From assembly GCF_900116105.1 (NCBI RefSeq), contig NZ_FPAC01000001.1, positions 362,862 to 426,861 of the forward strand: a stretch of DNA of 64,000 nt, read 5' to 3'. Position 1 is the first letter of the stretch; each line of letters starts with the position of its first letter. The translations under genes and the position numbers were made by a program. The notes under the pieces are model-generated. The model was not told the DNA's origin, did no database searches, and was given only the letters and a program-made list of their open reading frames with translations. Source of the DNA: Paenibacillus sp. 453mf. Lineage in GTDB: Bacteria; Bacillota; Bacilli; Paenibacillales; Paenibacillaceae. Positions 8,543-16,875 of this stretch are shown piece after piece.

Positions 8543-9550
8543 ATGGCATATACATGGAAAAGTCGAGAATCTTCTCAGAGATCCAAGGATAATATAGTCA
8601 ATCGTGATGGGAAGGATCAAGGCAGCATTGTTGTTGAAGCGTCTCTGGTTCTACCTGTCTTTATATTCTTTATTGTGTTCTTGATCTACTTCGTTCAGAT
8701 GACATTGTTCTCAACCGCATTGCAGACAGCAGCTTCCGAGACAGTCAAAAAAATATCGTCACATATCTATCCTGTAGCTATCGCCATAGAATCTGCCGGT
8801 TCGATAGAGTCAGGTATAGGAGAGGTGCTGCCCGGAGACTCACCTGCGGATGTACTCATGCCCAAGCTGTCGTTAACGGATTGGGTGACTGAATATGCAT
8901 CCACTCTGCCTGACCCGATCGGATCATGGGCTTCCATGGCTGCTTCAAGCGGACAAGAGCCGCTGGATCATCTTCAGGCCTCGGTATCGGAGGCGGTTCT
9001 AGATCCGGTTATTAAACCGTTAATTCAACCGGTGATTGAGGATACGATACTTGAGTACGATTCTCTACACGTCAATGGAGTAGACATTCCTAATCTTCAG
9101 GACAAGTCCAATCCTTATTTTGGTATAGAACTCACCTACGAATTACCAATCAAAGTTCCGTTTCTGAATAAGAGCCTGCGGGTTCAGGCCGGTGCAACAG
9201 AAAGGATCTGGATTGGTGCTACAGACGAAGATGATCAAGGCACAAATGGGGATAGCGGCACTAAAGGCAGCGTAGAGATTATTGCCAAGCCCAATCCCGC
9301 TTATGTAGCCGGGCATGCGACGATACGTGCCAAAATAACACCTGGCGCGTCAGCCAACTTATCTGTCTTCTATAAGACAGGAGAGAGTTCAGCACAGCAT
9401 GTGGGCTGGGCAACTGCGGACGAGAACGGATTCGTGGAATGGACATGGTTTGTGGGGACGAGAACGACGCCTGGGACTTGGCCATTTGTGATCGAGACTA
9501 GCGACGGTTCCAGAATTGAGGTAAGGTTTGACGTTGTCAAAAGATCATGA
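8543..9550 (+). CDS. TadE-like protein with C-terminal beta-sandwich domain
   Basis: About 335 residues. A 30-residue charged leader precedes GSIVVEASLVLPVFIFFIVFL, the TadE processing and membrane motif. A middle section of about 170 residues has no known domain. The last 85 residues (KPNPAYVAGHATIRAKITPGA, then SVFYKTGESSAQ and GTWPFVIETSDGS) match a small Ig-like module that I associate with secreted Bacillota proteins, often next to nuclease or cell-surface domains. ATG 8543 is preferred to TTG 8534 because TTAGGGGT is correctly spaced only for the former. It could be a tip adhesin of the pilus; that is inference. Confidence 0.75.
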   Translation: MAYTWKSRESSQRSKDNIVNRDGKDQGSIVVEASLVLPVFIFFIVFLIYFVQMTLFSTALQTAASETVKKISSHIYPVAIAIESAGSIESGIGEVLPGDSPADVLMPKLSLTDWVTEYASTLPDPIGSWASMAASSGQEPLDHLQASVSEAVLDPVIKPLIQPVIEDTILEYDSLHVNGVDIPNLQDKSNPYFGIELTYELPIKVPFLNKSLRVQAGATERIWIGATDEDDQGTNGDSGTKGSVEIIAKPNPAYVAGHATIRAKITPGASANLSVFYKTGESSAQHVGWATADENGFVEWTWFVGTRTTPGTWPFVIETSDGSRIEVRFDVVKRS

Positions 9551-9566
9551 CGAGAGAGGATAAGTA

Positions 9567-10121
9567 ATGGAGATAGCTTATATAGCTTGTGGAGGTTTTG
9601 TCATAGCAGCGTTTATAACGGATATTCGGTCCATGCGGATACCTAATATCTTGACAATGTCTTCGATACTGAGCGGCTTGATTGTACATTTAATCTTGGG
9701 AGGAATTGCAGGCTTTAATACAGCGGCTATTGGTCTTGGAGTGGGCTTTGGACTGATGATAATACTATACCTTTTAGGTGCGGTAGGTGCGGGGGATGTT
9801 AAGATTTTTGGCGGTATTGGAGCTTGGACAGGGGCCTTGTTCACAATGCAAGTAATGTTGTATTCCATTCTCATATCCGGTGCAATTGGTCTTCTTATCT
9901 TGATATATAGAAGAAGAGCGGCCGTATTCAGAATGAGAATGAGAAGAAGCCACAGCGTTTTGATGTTTGTCCAGAGACTGACAAGGGCGGTTAGTGTCGG
10001 CAAGACGGGAAATGAAGGGGTTATAAGCGTTAACAGTACGGAGACATCGGTTCGATTTCCCTTTATGCTTGCCGTACTTCCCGGGGTAATCATTGGTTAT
10101 GTACAAAATTTTCATTACTAG
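9567..10121 (+). CDS. tadV: Prepilin peptidase, A24 family (CpaA/TadV type)
   Basis: A 184-residue membrane aspartyl protease that should process the Flp pilin and TadE-like proteins. Both catalytic motifs are present: Asp19 in ITDIRSMRIPN and Asp77 in GAGDVKIFGGIGA. About five hydrophobic helices are visible. There is no N-terminal methylase domain, as expected for the short TadV form. After residue 115 a basic loop (YRRRAAVFRMRMRRS) and a last membrane segment give a longer tail than the minimal enzyme. The stop codon abuts a palindromic repeat element. Confidence 0.92.
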   Translation: MEIAYIACGGFVIAAFITDIRSMRIPNILTMSSILSGLIVHLILGGIAGFNTAAIGLGVGFGLMIILYLLGAVGAGDVKIFGGIGAWTGALFTMQVMLYSILISGAIGLLILIYRRRAAVFRMRMRRSHSVLMFVQRLTRAVSVGKTGNEGVISVNSTETSVRFPFMLAVLPGVIIGYVQNFHY

Positions 10122-10239
10122 AATCAATTTTATAATGCCTTTGGCTGCTTGAATCAAGGGTATTTATAGATCAAAAATGATTTAATTTGTCTATATTTAG
10201 TCTCGAAATCACCTTTTTAATGAGTTATGAAATTGATTC
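10121..10239. repeat. Palindromic interspersed element, full-length copy 1
   Basis: About 119 bp with ends GAATCAATTTTATAA and TTATGAAATTGATTC in inverted orientation, and inner inverted arms TATAGATCAAA and TTTGTCTATA. Related copies lie at 16436-16485 and 46996-47112. There is no coding capacity. It sits between the prepilin peptidase stop and the FHA gene. Confidence 0.85.
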
Positions 10240-10303
10240 ACTATAAATAGGTTCGACAGAGCTATGGTCTGAAGGTATTTAGCAGATATGAAGGAGAGGT
10301 ACC

Positions 10304-12259
10304 ATGAAGGGGCTATCCAGAGATTTTATACATAACGACAGAGTGTTGATGATTGTGGGGAAGAAGGAAGGCATTGCAAGTAGCGACTTGAGCCAGGTCC
10401 AAGTAAACATGATTATGCATAATGATATTCCCGGGCACTTGAGAATGCAGATGAGGGATATCGATGGCACTATAACATTCAGCTATGATATTACGGGACG
10501 TAAAATGCTCTCTCACGTTGTGAAAAGTGAAAGGGTAACACTTTCTGCACTTTATAATTTGCTACTGCAGGTGACTCATACTTTGATCGATTGTCGTTTG
10601 TACATGCTGGATGAACGTCAATTTCTGCTGCATGAGGATTATATGTTTATGGAAGGTGAGATGGAAGAGGGGAAGATCAAAATTTGTTATGTGCCCTTTC
10701 AAGCACAGCCTGATCAGGAGAAGGTCTCCGAGCAGCTGTACCAGTTGATCGTAAGATTAATGCCTTATGTTACAGAGTTAAAGGGGAACGGGCTGCAGAG
10801 TGTGCTGCAATTATGCGCCGGAGATCATTTTCACCTGTCTGCATTAAACGAGTTGTTGCTTGAATTGTTGACGGAGCATACATTAGGTGGCGCACTCCCT
10901 CAGATGCACGACATGCGTAAATTACAGATGCTTCAAGCAGGTGAGACTCATATAACGCAAGCAAGCAATTCATCAGCACAACAATCACACGGTTCTCAAT
11001 CACAAGGTTCTCAAGCACACGGCCCAAAAGCACGCAGCCCACAGGCACACAGTCCTATAGCATATAACCCACAGCCGCATCACGGAAATCCTCAGACAGA
11101 ACAGCGTAGTTCTCAATTTCAAAGAACTGGTGATGCATATGCGCCGACGTTGCAGTCACGCTATCCGCAGGACGATGCGTTTCAGCACCAGAAGAAGATG
11201 CAGGCAAATAAGGCCGATGGTTCAAACGAGCATGAAATGAGGCTGCACATGGATATGCCGCTTGCCGCAGAAGGTTCTATTTTTACAGCGTTTGATACAC
11301 CAAGCTTTGAACAATCAAATAGTGTTGCCTTGTCTTTAACAGAAGGGGATACGGTTAAGAAGCCTGTTAATCCAATGTATTACTGGCTTGCTTGTTTGCT
11401 GGCCTCATCTGTCGTATGGAGATTTATATACATGGATAGGCCCACTTCTACACGTCTCATCGTATGTATGGTGATTACCATCGTATTCGTGATTCTTGCC
11501 TATGTGTCTGCTCGGGGGATTCGTCTGCCTTCTTTTACAGTAAAAGACAAGTCTTCAGAGACCGACACGGGAGATCATTCATCCACTCTAACAGCAGCAA
11601 GGGACTGGCTTGTAGTCAGGAAGAAGGGGGAGTCTCGCGAGTGGTGGCGATGGAATAAGGGAAATATGGCTGCGGAAGCTGGCCTTGGGACTATGAATGC
11701 TTCAGCGAATGAGTCAGCTATATATGAGAGCTCGAATGACGTGACTCACAGCCGCTATGATATGCACAAGACAGCCATGGATCATTCAAATGATGTCATA
11801 CAAGAAGATAGTGAAGGCTCTGATACCAGCTACTATGATTCGCTGAAGCATAACACCCAGATCCTATCTGCCGCAAAAGTACAGGCTACGGTGCTTCTAT
11901 CTAAGATGGGACAGGAGACGACAAGCTCAAGTATGGCGAACGAGAGTATAGCTTATCTGGAACGCTGCTCACCAGAAGGAAGTGTGGATACAATCCCTGT
12001 TGGCAAAGGCAGCTTCATCATCGGAAGGTCCAATGACGTCGCCAGTTATGTTGAAGCAGGAGTCGGCACTTCCCGTGCTCATGTAGAGATCAGCAGATCG
12101 GATTCAGGGTACGTAGTCAAAGATTTAAATTCAGTGAACGGAACTTTGTTTCAGGATGAAGCGATGGTTCCTTACAAAGAATACATTCTCCAAGATGGAG
12201 ACAGCTTCGTTATAGCCAAGGCAAAGTATACTTTTCATCTTAATATTTCGCATCATTGA
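10304..12259 (+). CDS. DUF6382/FHA-domain membrane protein at the end of the Tad locus
   Basis: A 651-residue protein. Residues 1-190 resemble the DUF6382 domain found in Gram-positive Tad loci. Residues about 215-280 are low-complexity (Ser/Gln/His/Ala/Pro with repeated SQ, GSQ and AHSP units). Two membrane helices lie at about 358-405 (YYWLACLLASSVVWRFIYM and LIVCMVITIVFVILAYV). A second disordered stretch follows, and the C-terminal 90 residues are an FHA domain (SFIIGRSNDV, SRAHVEI, VVKDLNSVNGT), which binds phosphothreonine. The start ATG follows GAAGGAGAGGTACC. The palindromic element may separate it from the pilus operon. It may link Ser/Thr kinase signalling to pilus activity, which is inference. 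Confidence 0.82.
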   Translation: MKGLSRDFIHNDRVLMIVGKKEGIASSDLSQVQVNMIMHNDIPGHLRMQMRDIDGTITFSYDITGRKMLSHVVKSERVTLSALYNLLLQVTHTLIDCRLYMLDERQFLLHEDYMFMEGEMEEGKIKICYVPFQAQPDQEKVSEQLYQLIVRLMPYVTELKGNGLQSVLQLCAGDHFHLSALNELLLELLTEHTLGGALPQMHDMRKLQMLQAGETHITQASNSSAQQSHGSQSQGSQAHGPKARSPQAHSPIAYNPQPHHGNPQTEQRSSQFQRTGDAYAPTLQSRYPQDDAFQHQKKMQANKADGSNEHEMRLHMDMPLAAEGSIFTAFDTPSFEQSNSVALSLTEGDTVKKPVNPMYYWLACLLASSVVWRFIYMDRPTSTRLIVCMVITIVFVILAYVSARGIRLPSFTVKDKSSETDTGDHSSTLTAARDWLVVRKKGESREWWRWNKGNMAAEAGLGTMNASANESAIYESSNDVTHSRYDMHKTAMDHSNDVIQEDSEGSDTSYYDSLKHNTQILSAAKVQATVLLSKMGQETTSSSMANESIAYLERCSPEGSVDTIPVGKGSFIIGRSNDVASYVEAGVGTSRAHVEISRSDSGYVVKDLNSVNGTLFQDEAMVPYKEYILQDGDSFVIAKAKYTFHLNISHH

Positions 12260-12269
12260 ATTAGCTAAG

Positions 12270-13172
12270 TTAACTTCGTATCTCATGCACAATGGCTTTT
12301 GGGAGTTCCGGGTAGTTGAATGTAAAATGGTAATTCTGTGCCTTCTGCGGCAGAACCTTCTGTCCCTTAAGTATAAGGAAGGACATCTCACCAAGGACCG
12401 TCTTTAGTACAAAGGAAGGTAGAGGGAACCAATGGGGCCTGTGGAGAACTTGTCCGATGGTTTTGCCGAACTCATCATTGCTCACCGGATAAGGGGCTGT
12501 CGCATTCAGCGGCCCTGAAATTTGTTCATGCTGAACAGCAAAATCAATCAATCGCACCATATCCGCAATATGAATCCAGGACATGTACTGTCTTCCACTG
12601 CCAATCGGTCCGCCGACGCCTAACTTATATGGAAGCTGCATAAGTGGAAAAGCGCCCTTGCTACCCAGTACTAGACCGGTTCTTACAATAACTAATCTGG
12701 AATAGTCCAATCTCTGTTTAGCTGCATTTTCCCATTGATGACACACATCAGATAAGAAATCTATAGGCTCAATTGAAGAGGCTTCCGTATATATTTGGGT
12801 ATCTGAGGTTCCATATATACCGATCGCTGAGGATTGTACAATAACCTTCGGCTTAGACTCCAATCGATCTAACACATCAGCCAGTTGGTGAACAGAATGT
12901 AGCCGTGACTGAAGAATTCTCTGCTTTACTTTGTCGGACCAGCGCTGGTTCAAACTTTCTCCGGCCAAATTAACGACTCCGTCCAAGGACTCCAGCGTGC
13001 TGGGGTCCTTATTGATCTGTTCCCAGGTGACATAAGAGATTCCCCGGCTCGCAGAATCTCTCGCCTTATCTGCATTCCGGGTAATGATCATAACCTGATG
13101 GCCTTGTTCTTGCCATAGATTCGCGAGATGACTTCCGATGAATCCCGTTCCTCCACTGATTGCATAATTCAT
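12270..13172 (-). CDS. TIGR01777-family NAD-dependent epimerase-like oxidoreductase
   Basis: A 300-residue extended short-chain dehydrogenase. The nucleotide-binding motif GGTGFIGSHLA opens the protein. The family signatures VVNLAGESLNQRWSDKVKQ and SSAIGIYGTS are present, followed by the C-terminal DUF1731-like part (HRPHWFPLPSFVLKTVLGEMS). This family (YfcH/YfhF, human SDR39U1) has no firmly known substrate. The start follows GGAGGACTAGAGACC. It converges on the FHA gene with only 10 bases between stops and no visible terminator there. Confidence 0.92.
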   Translation of the reverse strand: MNYAISGGTGFIGSHLANLWQEQGHQVMIITRNADKARDSASRGISYVTWEQINKDPSTLESLDGVVNLAGESLNQRWSDKVKQRILQSRLHSVHQLADVLDRLESKPKVIVQSSAIGIYGTSDTQIYTEASSIEPIDFLSDVCHQWENAAKQRLDYSRLVIVRTGLVLGSKGAFPLMQLPYKLGVGGPIGSGRQYMSWIHIADMVRLIDFAVQHEQISGPLNATAPYPVSNDEFGKTIGQVLHRPHWFPLPSFVLKTVLGEMSFLILKGQKVLPQKAQNYHFTFNYPELPKAIVHEIRS

Positions 13173-13369
13173 GGTCTCTAGTCCTCCTGACTTGAAAAAA
13201 AGACAAGCCTCCTGCTTCGTGTTCCCTTGGACGGCATGGATTACGCCAATGCTTAGTTAACCCAAGACAACCTAATACAGAGGCTGACTGTTGTTTAAGA
13301 CACATTACCTTCCAATAAGCATTTGATGAACGAAAATTTCATATGATCTCCATATTGGAGTGCTGCTCG

Positions 13370-13846
13370 TTATTTATTCATTAAATGTTTGTATGGCTGA
13401 TAATCAATCTGTTTCTTGTCGAGGAAATGAATCAGAAATTTATTATCTCTGGAGGGTGTCGCCACGATATAACCCTTGATGCAGTGATCTCGGGTAACTT
13501 CGGCAGCGCCGCACTCCAAAGCGATCTTTCCAATCTCGGCGGCAATAGAGTGCTTCGCGATATCCCGGAAGGGTCCTGGAACAGGCTGTACCAGCTCATC
13601 TAAGAATGATTTGGCATCCTCTGTCCATAAGTGCCGGCTTGACTCGACCCAGTGGTTCTGCCAGTCCAGCTTGGATTTGCCGTCAGCCTTTGGAAGCACC
13701 TTGAGAAATTTGCGAAACATAAAAAATCCGCCAATGACCATAGAACCTAACAGGATAAAGGTCCAGAATGCAATCGAGTTCATAAACCAGTTATTGATGA
13801 CTGGAACAGACAGCGTTAACTTATCATTTAACAAGAGAAAGTCCAT
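13370..13846 (-). CDS. DUF2621 (YneK-like) membrane protein
   Basis: About 158 residues. An N-terminal stretch with one membrane helix (FWTFILLGSMVIGGFFMF) is followed by a basic linker and a conserved soluble domain (SSRHLWTEDAKSFLDELVQPVPGPFRD, CGAAEVTRDHCIKGYIVATPSRD). This matches the DUF2621 family of Bacilli; function is unknown. ATG 13846 is preferred to GTG 13855 because that GTG forms part of the ribosome binding site TAGAGGTGA. Confidence 0.8.
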   Translation of the reverse strand: MDFLLLNDKLTLSVPVINNWFMNSIAFWTFILLGSMVIGGFFMFRKFLKVLPKADGKSKLDWQNHWVESSRHLWTEDAKSFLDELVQPVPGPFRDIAKHSIAAEIGKIALECGAAEVTRDHCIKGYIVATPSRDNKFLIHFLDKKQIDYQPYKHLMNK

Positions 13847-13855
13847 TTGCTTCAC

Positions 13856-14246
13856 CTCTAAGTTTCAATAGAATAAGAGACAGGCCACAGAAATTAACGA
13901 ACATAGCTAACGTATTATAAATTTGAGTCATACTATGAAAATAAGGATTTTGCATAAATCCTGAAATAAATCTATCAGGTTTAAAATGGCATAAATATGT
14001 AAATGAATTTTTCATGAGACATTAGAGAAGGTTTATTGTAAAAAATGCCCTGTTATAGAAATTATATCGCACACAGGCTTCTTTTTCGATAGCTTCCTTC
14101 ACGCTTTCATTTCTTGATGATATTGCTTGACCTCCTCAATCAAGTTACAATAAGCAATAAATCTTTGGATACAGTACTTGTGTTCATTCTATTAACTTGG
14201 ATATTGCACAATCCTAAATCCTAAATTATAGGGGGAGTAAATTAAG
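13856..14246. other. AT-rich intergenic region upstream of nfo
   Basis: This 390-base divergent region holds promoters for the DUF2621 gene and for nfo. No small ORF with a good binding site, repeat or RNA signature was seen apart from the promoter listed at 14123-14151. Confidence 0.6.
14123..14151 (+). promoter_or_regulatory. Putative sigma-A promoter of nfo-purU
   Basis: TTGCTT (14123-14128), a 17-base spacer, TACAAT (14146-14151). It lies about 95 bases before the nfo start. Confidence 0.5.
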
Positions 14247-15374
14247 ATGCTCAAAATAGGTTCCCACGTTTCCTTTTCAGGTAAGGGTCTGCTGACAGCT
14301 ACGGAAGAAGCGGCAAGCTACGGTTCTTCTTCGTTCATGATATATACAGGAGCTCCGCAAAATACACGCCGTAAACCGATGGAGACGATGTTTATCGAAG
14401 AAGGCAAGCAAGCCATGCTTAGCGGAGGCTTCGAGGATATTGTAGTCCATGCACCATACATTATTAATCTGGGTTCATACAAGGACAACACTTATGAGCT
14501 TGCGGTCAGCTTCCTGCAGGAAGAGATTCGTCGTACCCACGCGATTGGGGTTAAGAACATCGTTCTTCACCCGGGTGCTTTTACAGATAAGGATGCAGAA
14601 TATGGCATTCAGCGTATTGCCGAGGGCTTGAATGAGGTGCTGAACGGTGTGCGTGAAACGGATGTCAACATAGCCCTTGAAACGATGGCTGGCAAAGGCA
14701 CAGAGATGGGCCGCAGCTTCGAAGAGATCGCACAAATTATTGATAAAGTCGAGCATAACGAGCGACTGACCATATGTATGGATACTTGCCATATTCATGA
14801 TGCCGGCTATGATATCGTCAATGATCTGGATGGTGTGCTTGAGCAGTTTGACCGCACCGTAGGATTAGACCGGATCGCTGTGGTGCATATCAATGACAGC
14901 AAGAACCCTACAGGTGCACGGAAGGACAGACATGCTCCGATCGGCTCCGGCTGGATTGGTTTTGATACCATTCATCGAATTGTTCATCATGAACTGCTTG
15001 CTGGTCGCCCATTCATTCTTGAAACGCCGTGGATCGGTAAAGATGCGAAGACGCAGCGTCCAATGTATGAAGCGGAAATTGCGCTGCTTCGCGGCAATGT
15101 AACGGAACGGTTTGGCAACGCTTTTTGGGGAGATGTAGAGAAGCTGGACCATTTCTTCAACGGACAGGATATTCATTCACGCAGCTTTATTCTAGACACA
15201 TGGACTGTACTCAAGAATGATGCCAAAGCCAAGAAGGCTGACCCGCGGGAACCACTGGAGCGTTTATATGATCTTGCTGCCGGTGCAGACCTGTTCCCTG
15301 AGCTGTCTGAGGAGGCACTGAATCATCGCCTGGTTGCCTGGCTTGCAGGCAAGGAAGCTATGGTCAAAGCATAG
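14247..15374 (+). CDS. nfo: Endonuclease IV (deoxyribonuclease IV) with C-terminal extension
   Basis: A DNA repair enzyme that cuts 5' of abasic sites. The three-metal site is fully represented: [45 protein letters not shown] and FILETPW. Usual family length is 280-300 residues. This protein has 375, with a tail of about 80 residues after the conserved end (from about [16 protein letters not shown] to the terminus). The tail has no domain I recognise. The start follows AGGGGGAGTAAATTAAG. purU follows 31 bases after the stop, probably in the same transcript. Confidence 0.93.
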   Translation: MLKIGSHVSFSGKGLLTATEEAASYGSSSFMIYTGAPQNTRRKPMETMFIEEGKQAMLSGGFEDIVVHAPYIINLGSYKDNTYELAVSFLQEEIRRTHAIGVKNIVLHPGAFTDKDAEYGIQRIAEGLNEVLNGVRETDVNIALETMAGKGTEMGRSFEEIAQIIDKVEHNERLTICMDTCHIHDAGYDIVNDLDGVLEQFDRTVGLDRIAVVHINDSKNPTGARKDRHAPIGSGWIGFDTIHRIVHHELLAGRPFILETPWIGKDAKTQRPMYEAEIALLRGNVTERFGNAFWGDVEKLDHFFNGQDIHSRSFILDTWTVLKNDAKAKKADPREPLERLYDLAAGADLFPELSEEALNHRLVAWLAGKEAMVKA

Positions 15375-15405
15375 GAGTTATATCAAGGGGGAGAGTATTT
15401 TCACA

Positions 15406-16302
15406 ATGGATATTCATACTAAAAACGTAACTGCACACCCAGCACACGAACACCCGGATCGTGCTCGAATGCTGATTTCTTGTCCTGATGGTCCGGGAAT
15501 CGTGGCCACGGTCTCCAAATTTCTATTCGAGCACGGAGCCAATATCGTTCAATCCGATCAATATTCAATGAACCCGGATGGCGGTATGTTCTTTATGCGT
15601 GTAGAATTTGATCTGCCTCAGCTAATGGGTCGTCTTCCTCAGCTGGAAGCTGACTTTGGAGCAATTGCTTCCCAGTTCAAAATGGAATGGAAAATCTCCA
15701 GCGTAAGCCGCCGGAAAAAGCTGGCGATCTTCGTGTCCAAAGAGGATCATTGTCTGGTAGAGCTTCTCTGGCAATGGCAAGCCGGTGATCTGGATGCAGA
15801 AATTGCGCTTGTTGTAAGCAATCATCTAGATATGAAGGCTTATGTAGAGTCCTTCGGTATCCCTTATCATCATATTCCGGTGACACCGGATACAAAAAAA
15901 GAAGCAGAGCAGCGTCAGCTTGAAGTGATCGGCGCAGACATTGATGTCATTATCCTTGCCCGCTATATGCAGATCATTTCACCAACATTTATCGAACATT
16001 TCCGCAATCGCATCATCAATATCCATCATTCCTTCCTTCCTGCGTTTGTCGGCGGCAAGCCATATGCCCAAGCTTACAAACGGGGAGTTAAACTGATTGG
16101 AGCTACAGCCCATTACGTTACAGAAGAGCTGGATGGAGGGCCGATCATTGAACAGGACGTTGAACGTGTAAGCCATCGGGATGATGTACCCGAGCTGAAG
16201 CGGATCGGCCGCAATATTGAACGAGTTGTCCTTGCGAGAGCTGTAAAATGGCATGTAGAGGATCGTGTTCTCGTTCATGAGAACAAGACCGTTGTATTTT
16301 AA
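15406..16302 (+). CDS. purU: Formyltetrahydrofolate deformylase
   Basis: Hydrolyses 10-formyl-THF to THF and formate, balancing one-carbon pools. The N-terminal ACT domain begins ARMLISCPDGPGIVATVSKFL. The C-terminal formyltransferase fold carries the active-site block NIHHSFLPAFVGGKPY with Asn and His, and the later Asp in YVTEELDGGPIIEQD. Length is 298 residues from ATG 15406, typical for the family. That ATG is preceded by GGGGGAGAGTATTTTCACA; the longer reading from 15334 would overlap nfo and lacks a binding site. Confidence 0.95.
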   Translation: MDIHTKNVTAHPAHEHPDRARMLISCPDGPGIVATVSKFLFEHGANIVQSDQYSMNPDGGMFFMRVEFDLPQLMGRLPQLEADFGAIASQFKMEWKISSVSRRKKLAIFVSKEDHCLVELLWQWQAGDLDAEIALVVSNHLDMKAYVESFGIPYHHIPVTPDTKKEAEQRQLEVIGADIDVIILARYMQIISPTFIEHFRNRIINIHHSFLPAFVGGKPYAQAYKRGVKLIGATAHYVTEELDGGPIIEQDVERVSHRDDVPELKRIGRNIERVVLARAVKWHVEDRVLVHENKTVVF

Positions 16303-16333
16303 TCTATTAAAACCCAATATAGAGTAACAGGAA

Positions 16334-16370
16334 GAATCGCCCGGTGACGTGAGCCGCGGCGATTTTTTTT
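16334..16370 (+). terminator. Intrinsic terminator after purU
   Basis: AATCGCC and GGCGATT arms enclose a GC-rich loop and are followed by eight T. Confidence 0.8.
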
Positions 16371-16435
16371 GCTATGCGACCCGAAATTGTTGTGTGTTCC
16401 AGAGTTTTTGTCATGTTCCAGAAATATTCGTATAT

Positions 16436-16485
16436 GAATCAATTTCATAATACTTTTAGCTGCTTATGTGTTATGAAATTGATTC
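16436..16485. repeat. Palindromic interspersed element, internally deleted copy 2
   Basis: 50 bp. It keeps the left end GAATCAATTTCATAATACTT through GCTGCTT and the right end GTTATGAAATTGATTC of the full element, with the central part missing. Its terminal arms, GAATCAATTTCATAA and TTATGAAATTGATTC, are perfect inverted repeats. Confidence 0.8.
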
Positions 16486-16695
16486 TTTTACGCGGAGTTT
16501 GTTTTGGTTTAATGAAAGTCGGATAATGTAGAAGAGAACTGTCTTATTAGGATTGATGCATAAGTCTTGTTTACAAAAATTTTGCTATTTTTCATTGCCT
16601 ATTTTTGTATTCCTTCCAATCAGGTATGCTTTTCTCCAAAGAGGAGATACTTTTGTCGATGTGTGGATGAAATTTATTGGATGTGAAGAACGGTA

Positions 16696-16724
16696 TGGAA
16701 AAACTGGACGTGAAGTGATACAAT
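16696..16724 (+). promoter_or_regulatory. Putative sigma-A promoter of tkt
   Basis: TGGAAA (16696-16701), a 17-base spacer, TACAAT (16719-16724). This would give an untranslated leader of roughly 145 bases. Confidence 0.45.
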
Positions 16725-16875
16725 AGCAAACGAATAAGTCAAATTGAAACATTCAAGCGGATTAACTTGCTTTAAATCAACTCGTTTGTCATTTTAAGTT
16801 AAGTTTTAAGTCGCCTGAGTGTAAGTCCGTTTGCTTATCCTGACATCTTTTTTGAGATTATGAGGAGGACAAAAA

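Larger units (their letters stand above)
16303..16875. other. Long intergenic region between purU and tkt
   Basis: Contains a purU terminator, a shortened palindromic element and a probable tkt promoter (listed separately). The rest, including about 150 bases of transcribed leader before tkt, holds no ORF and no RNA family I recognise. Within the leader, CAAACGA and TCGTTTG can pair over about 60 bases. Confidence 0.55.
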
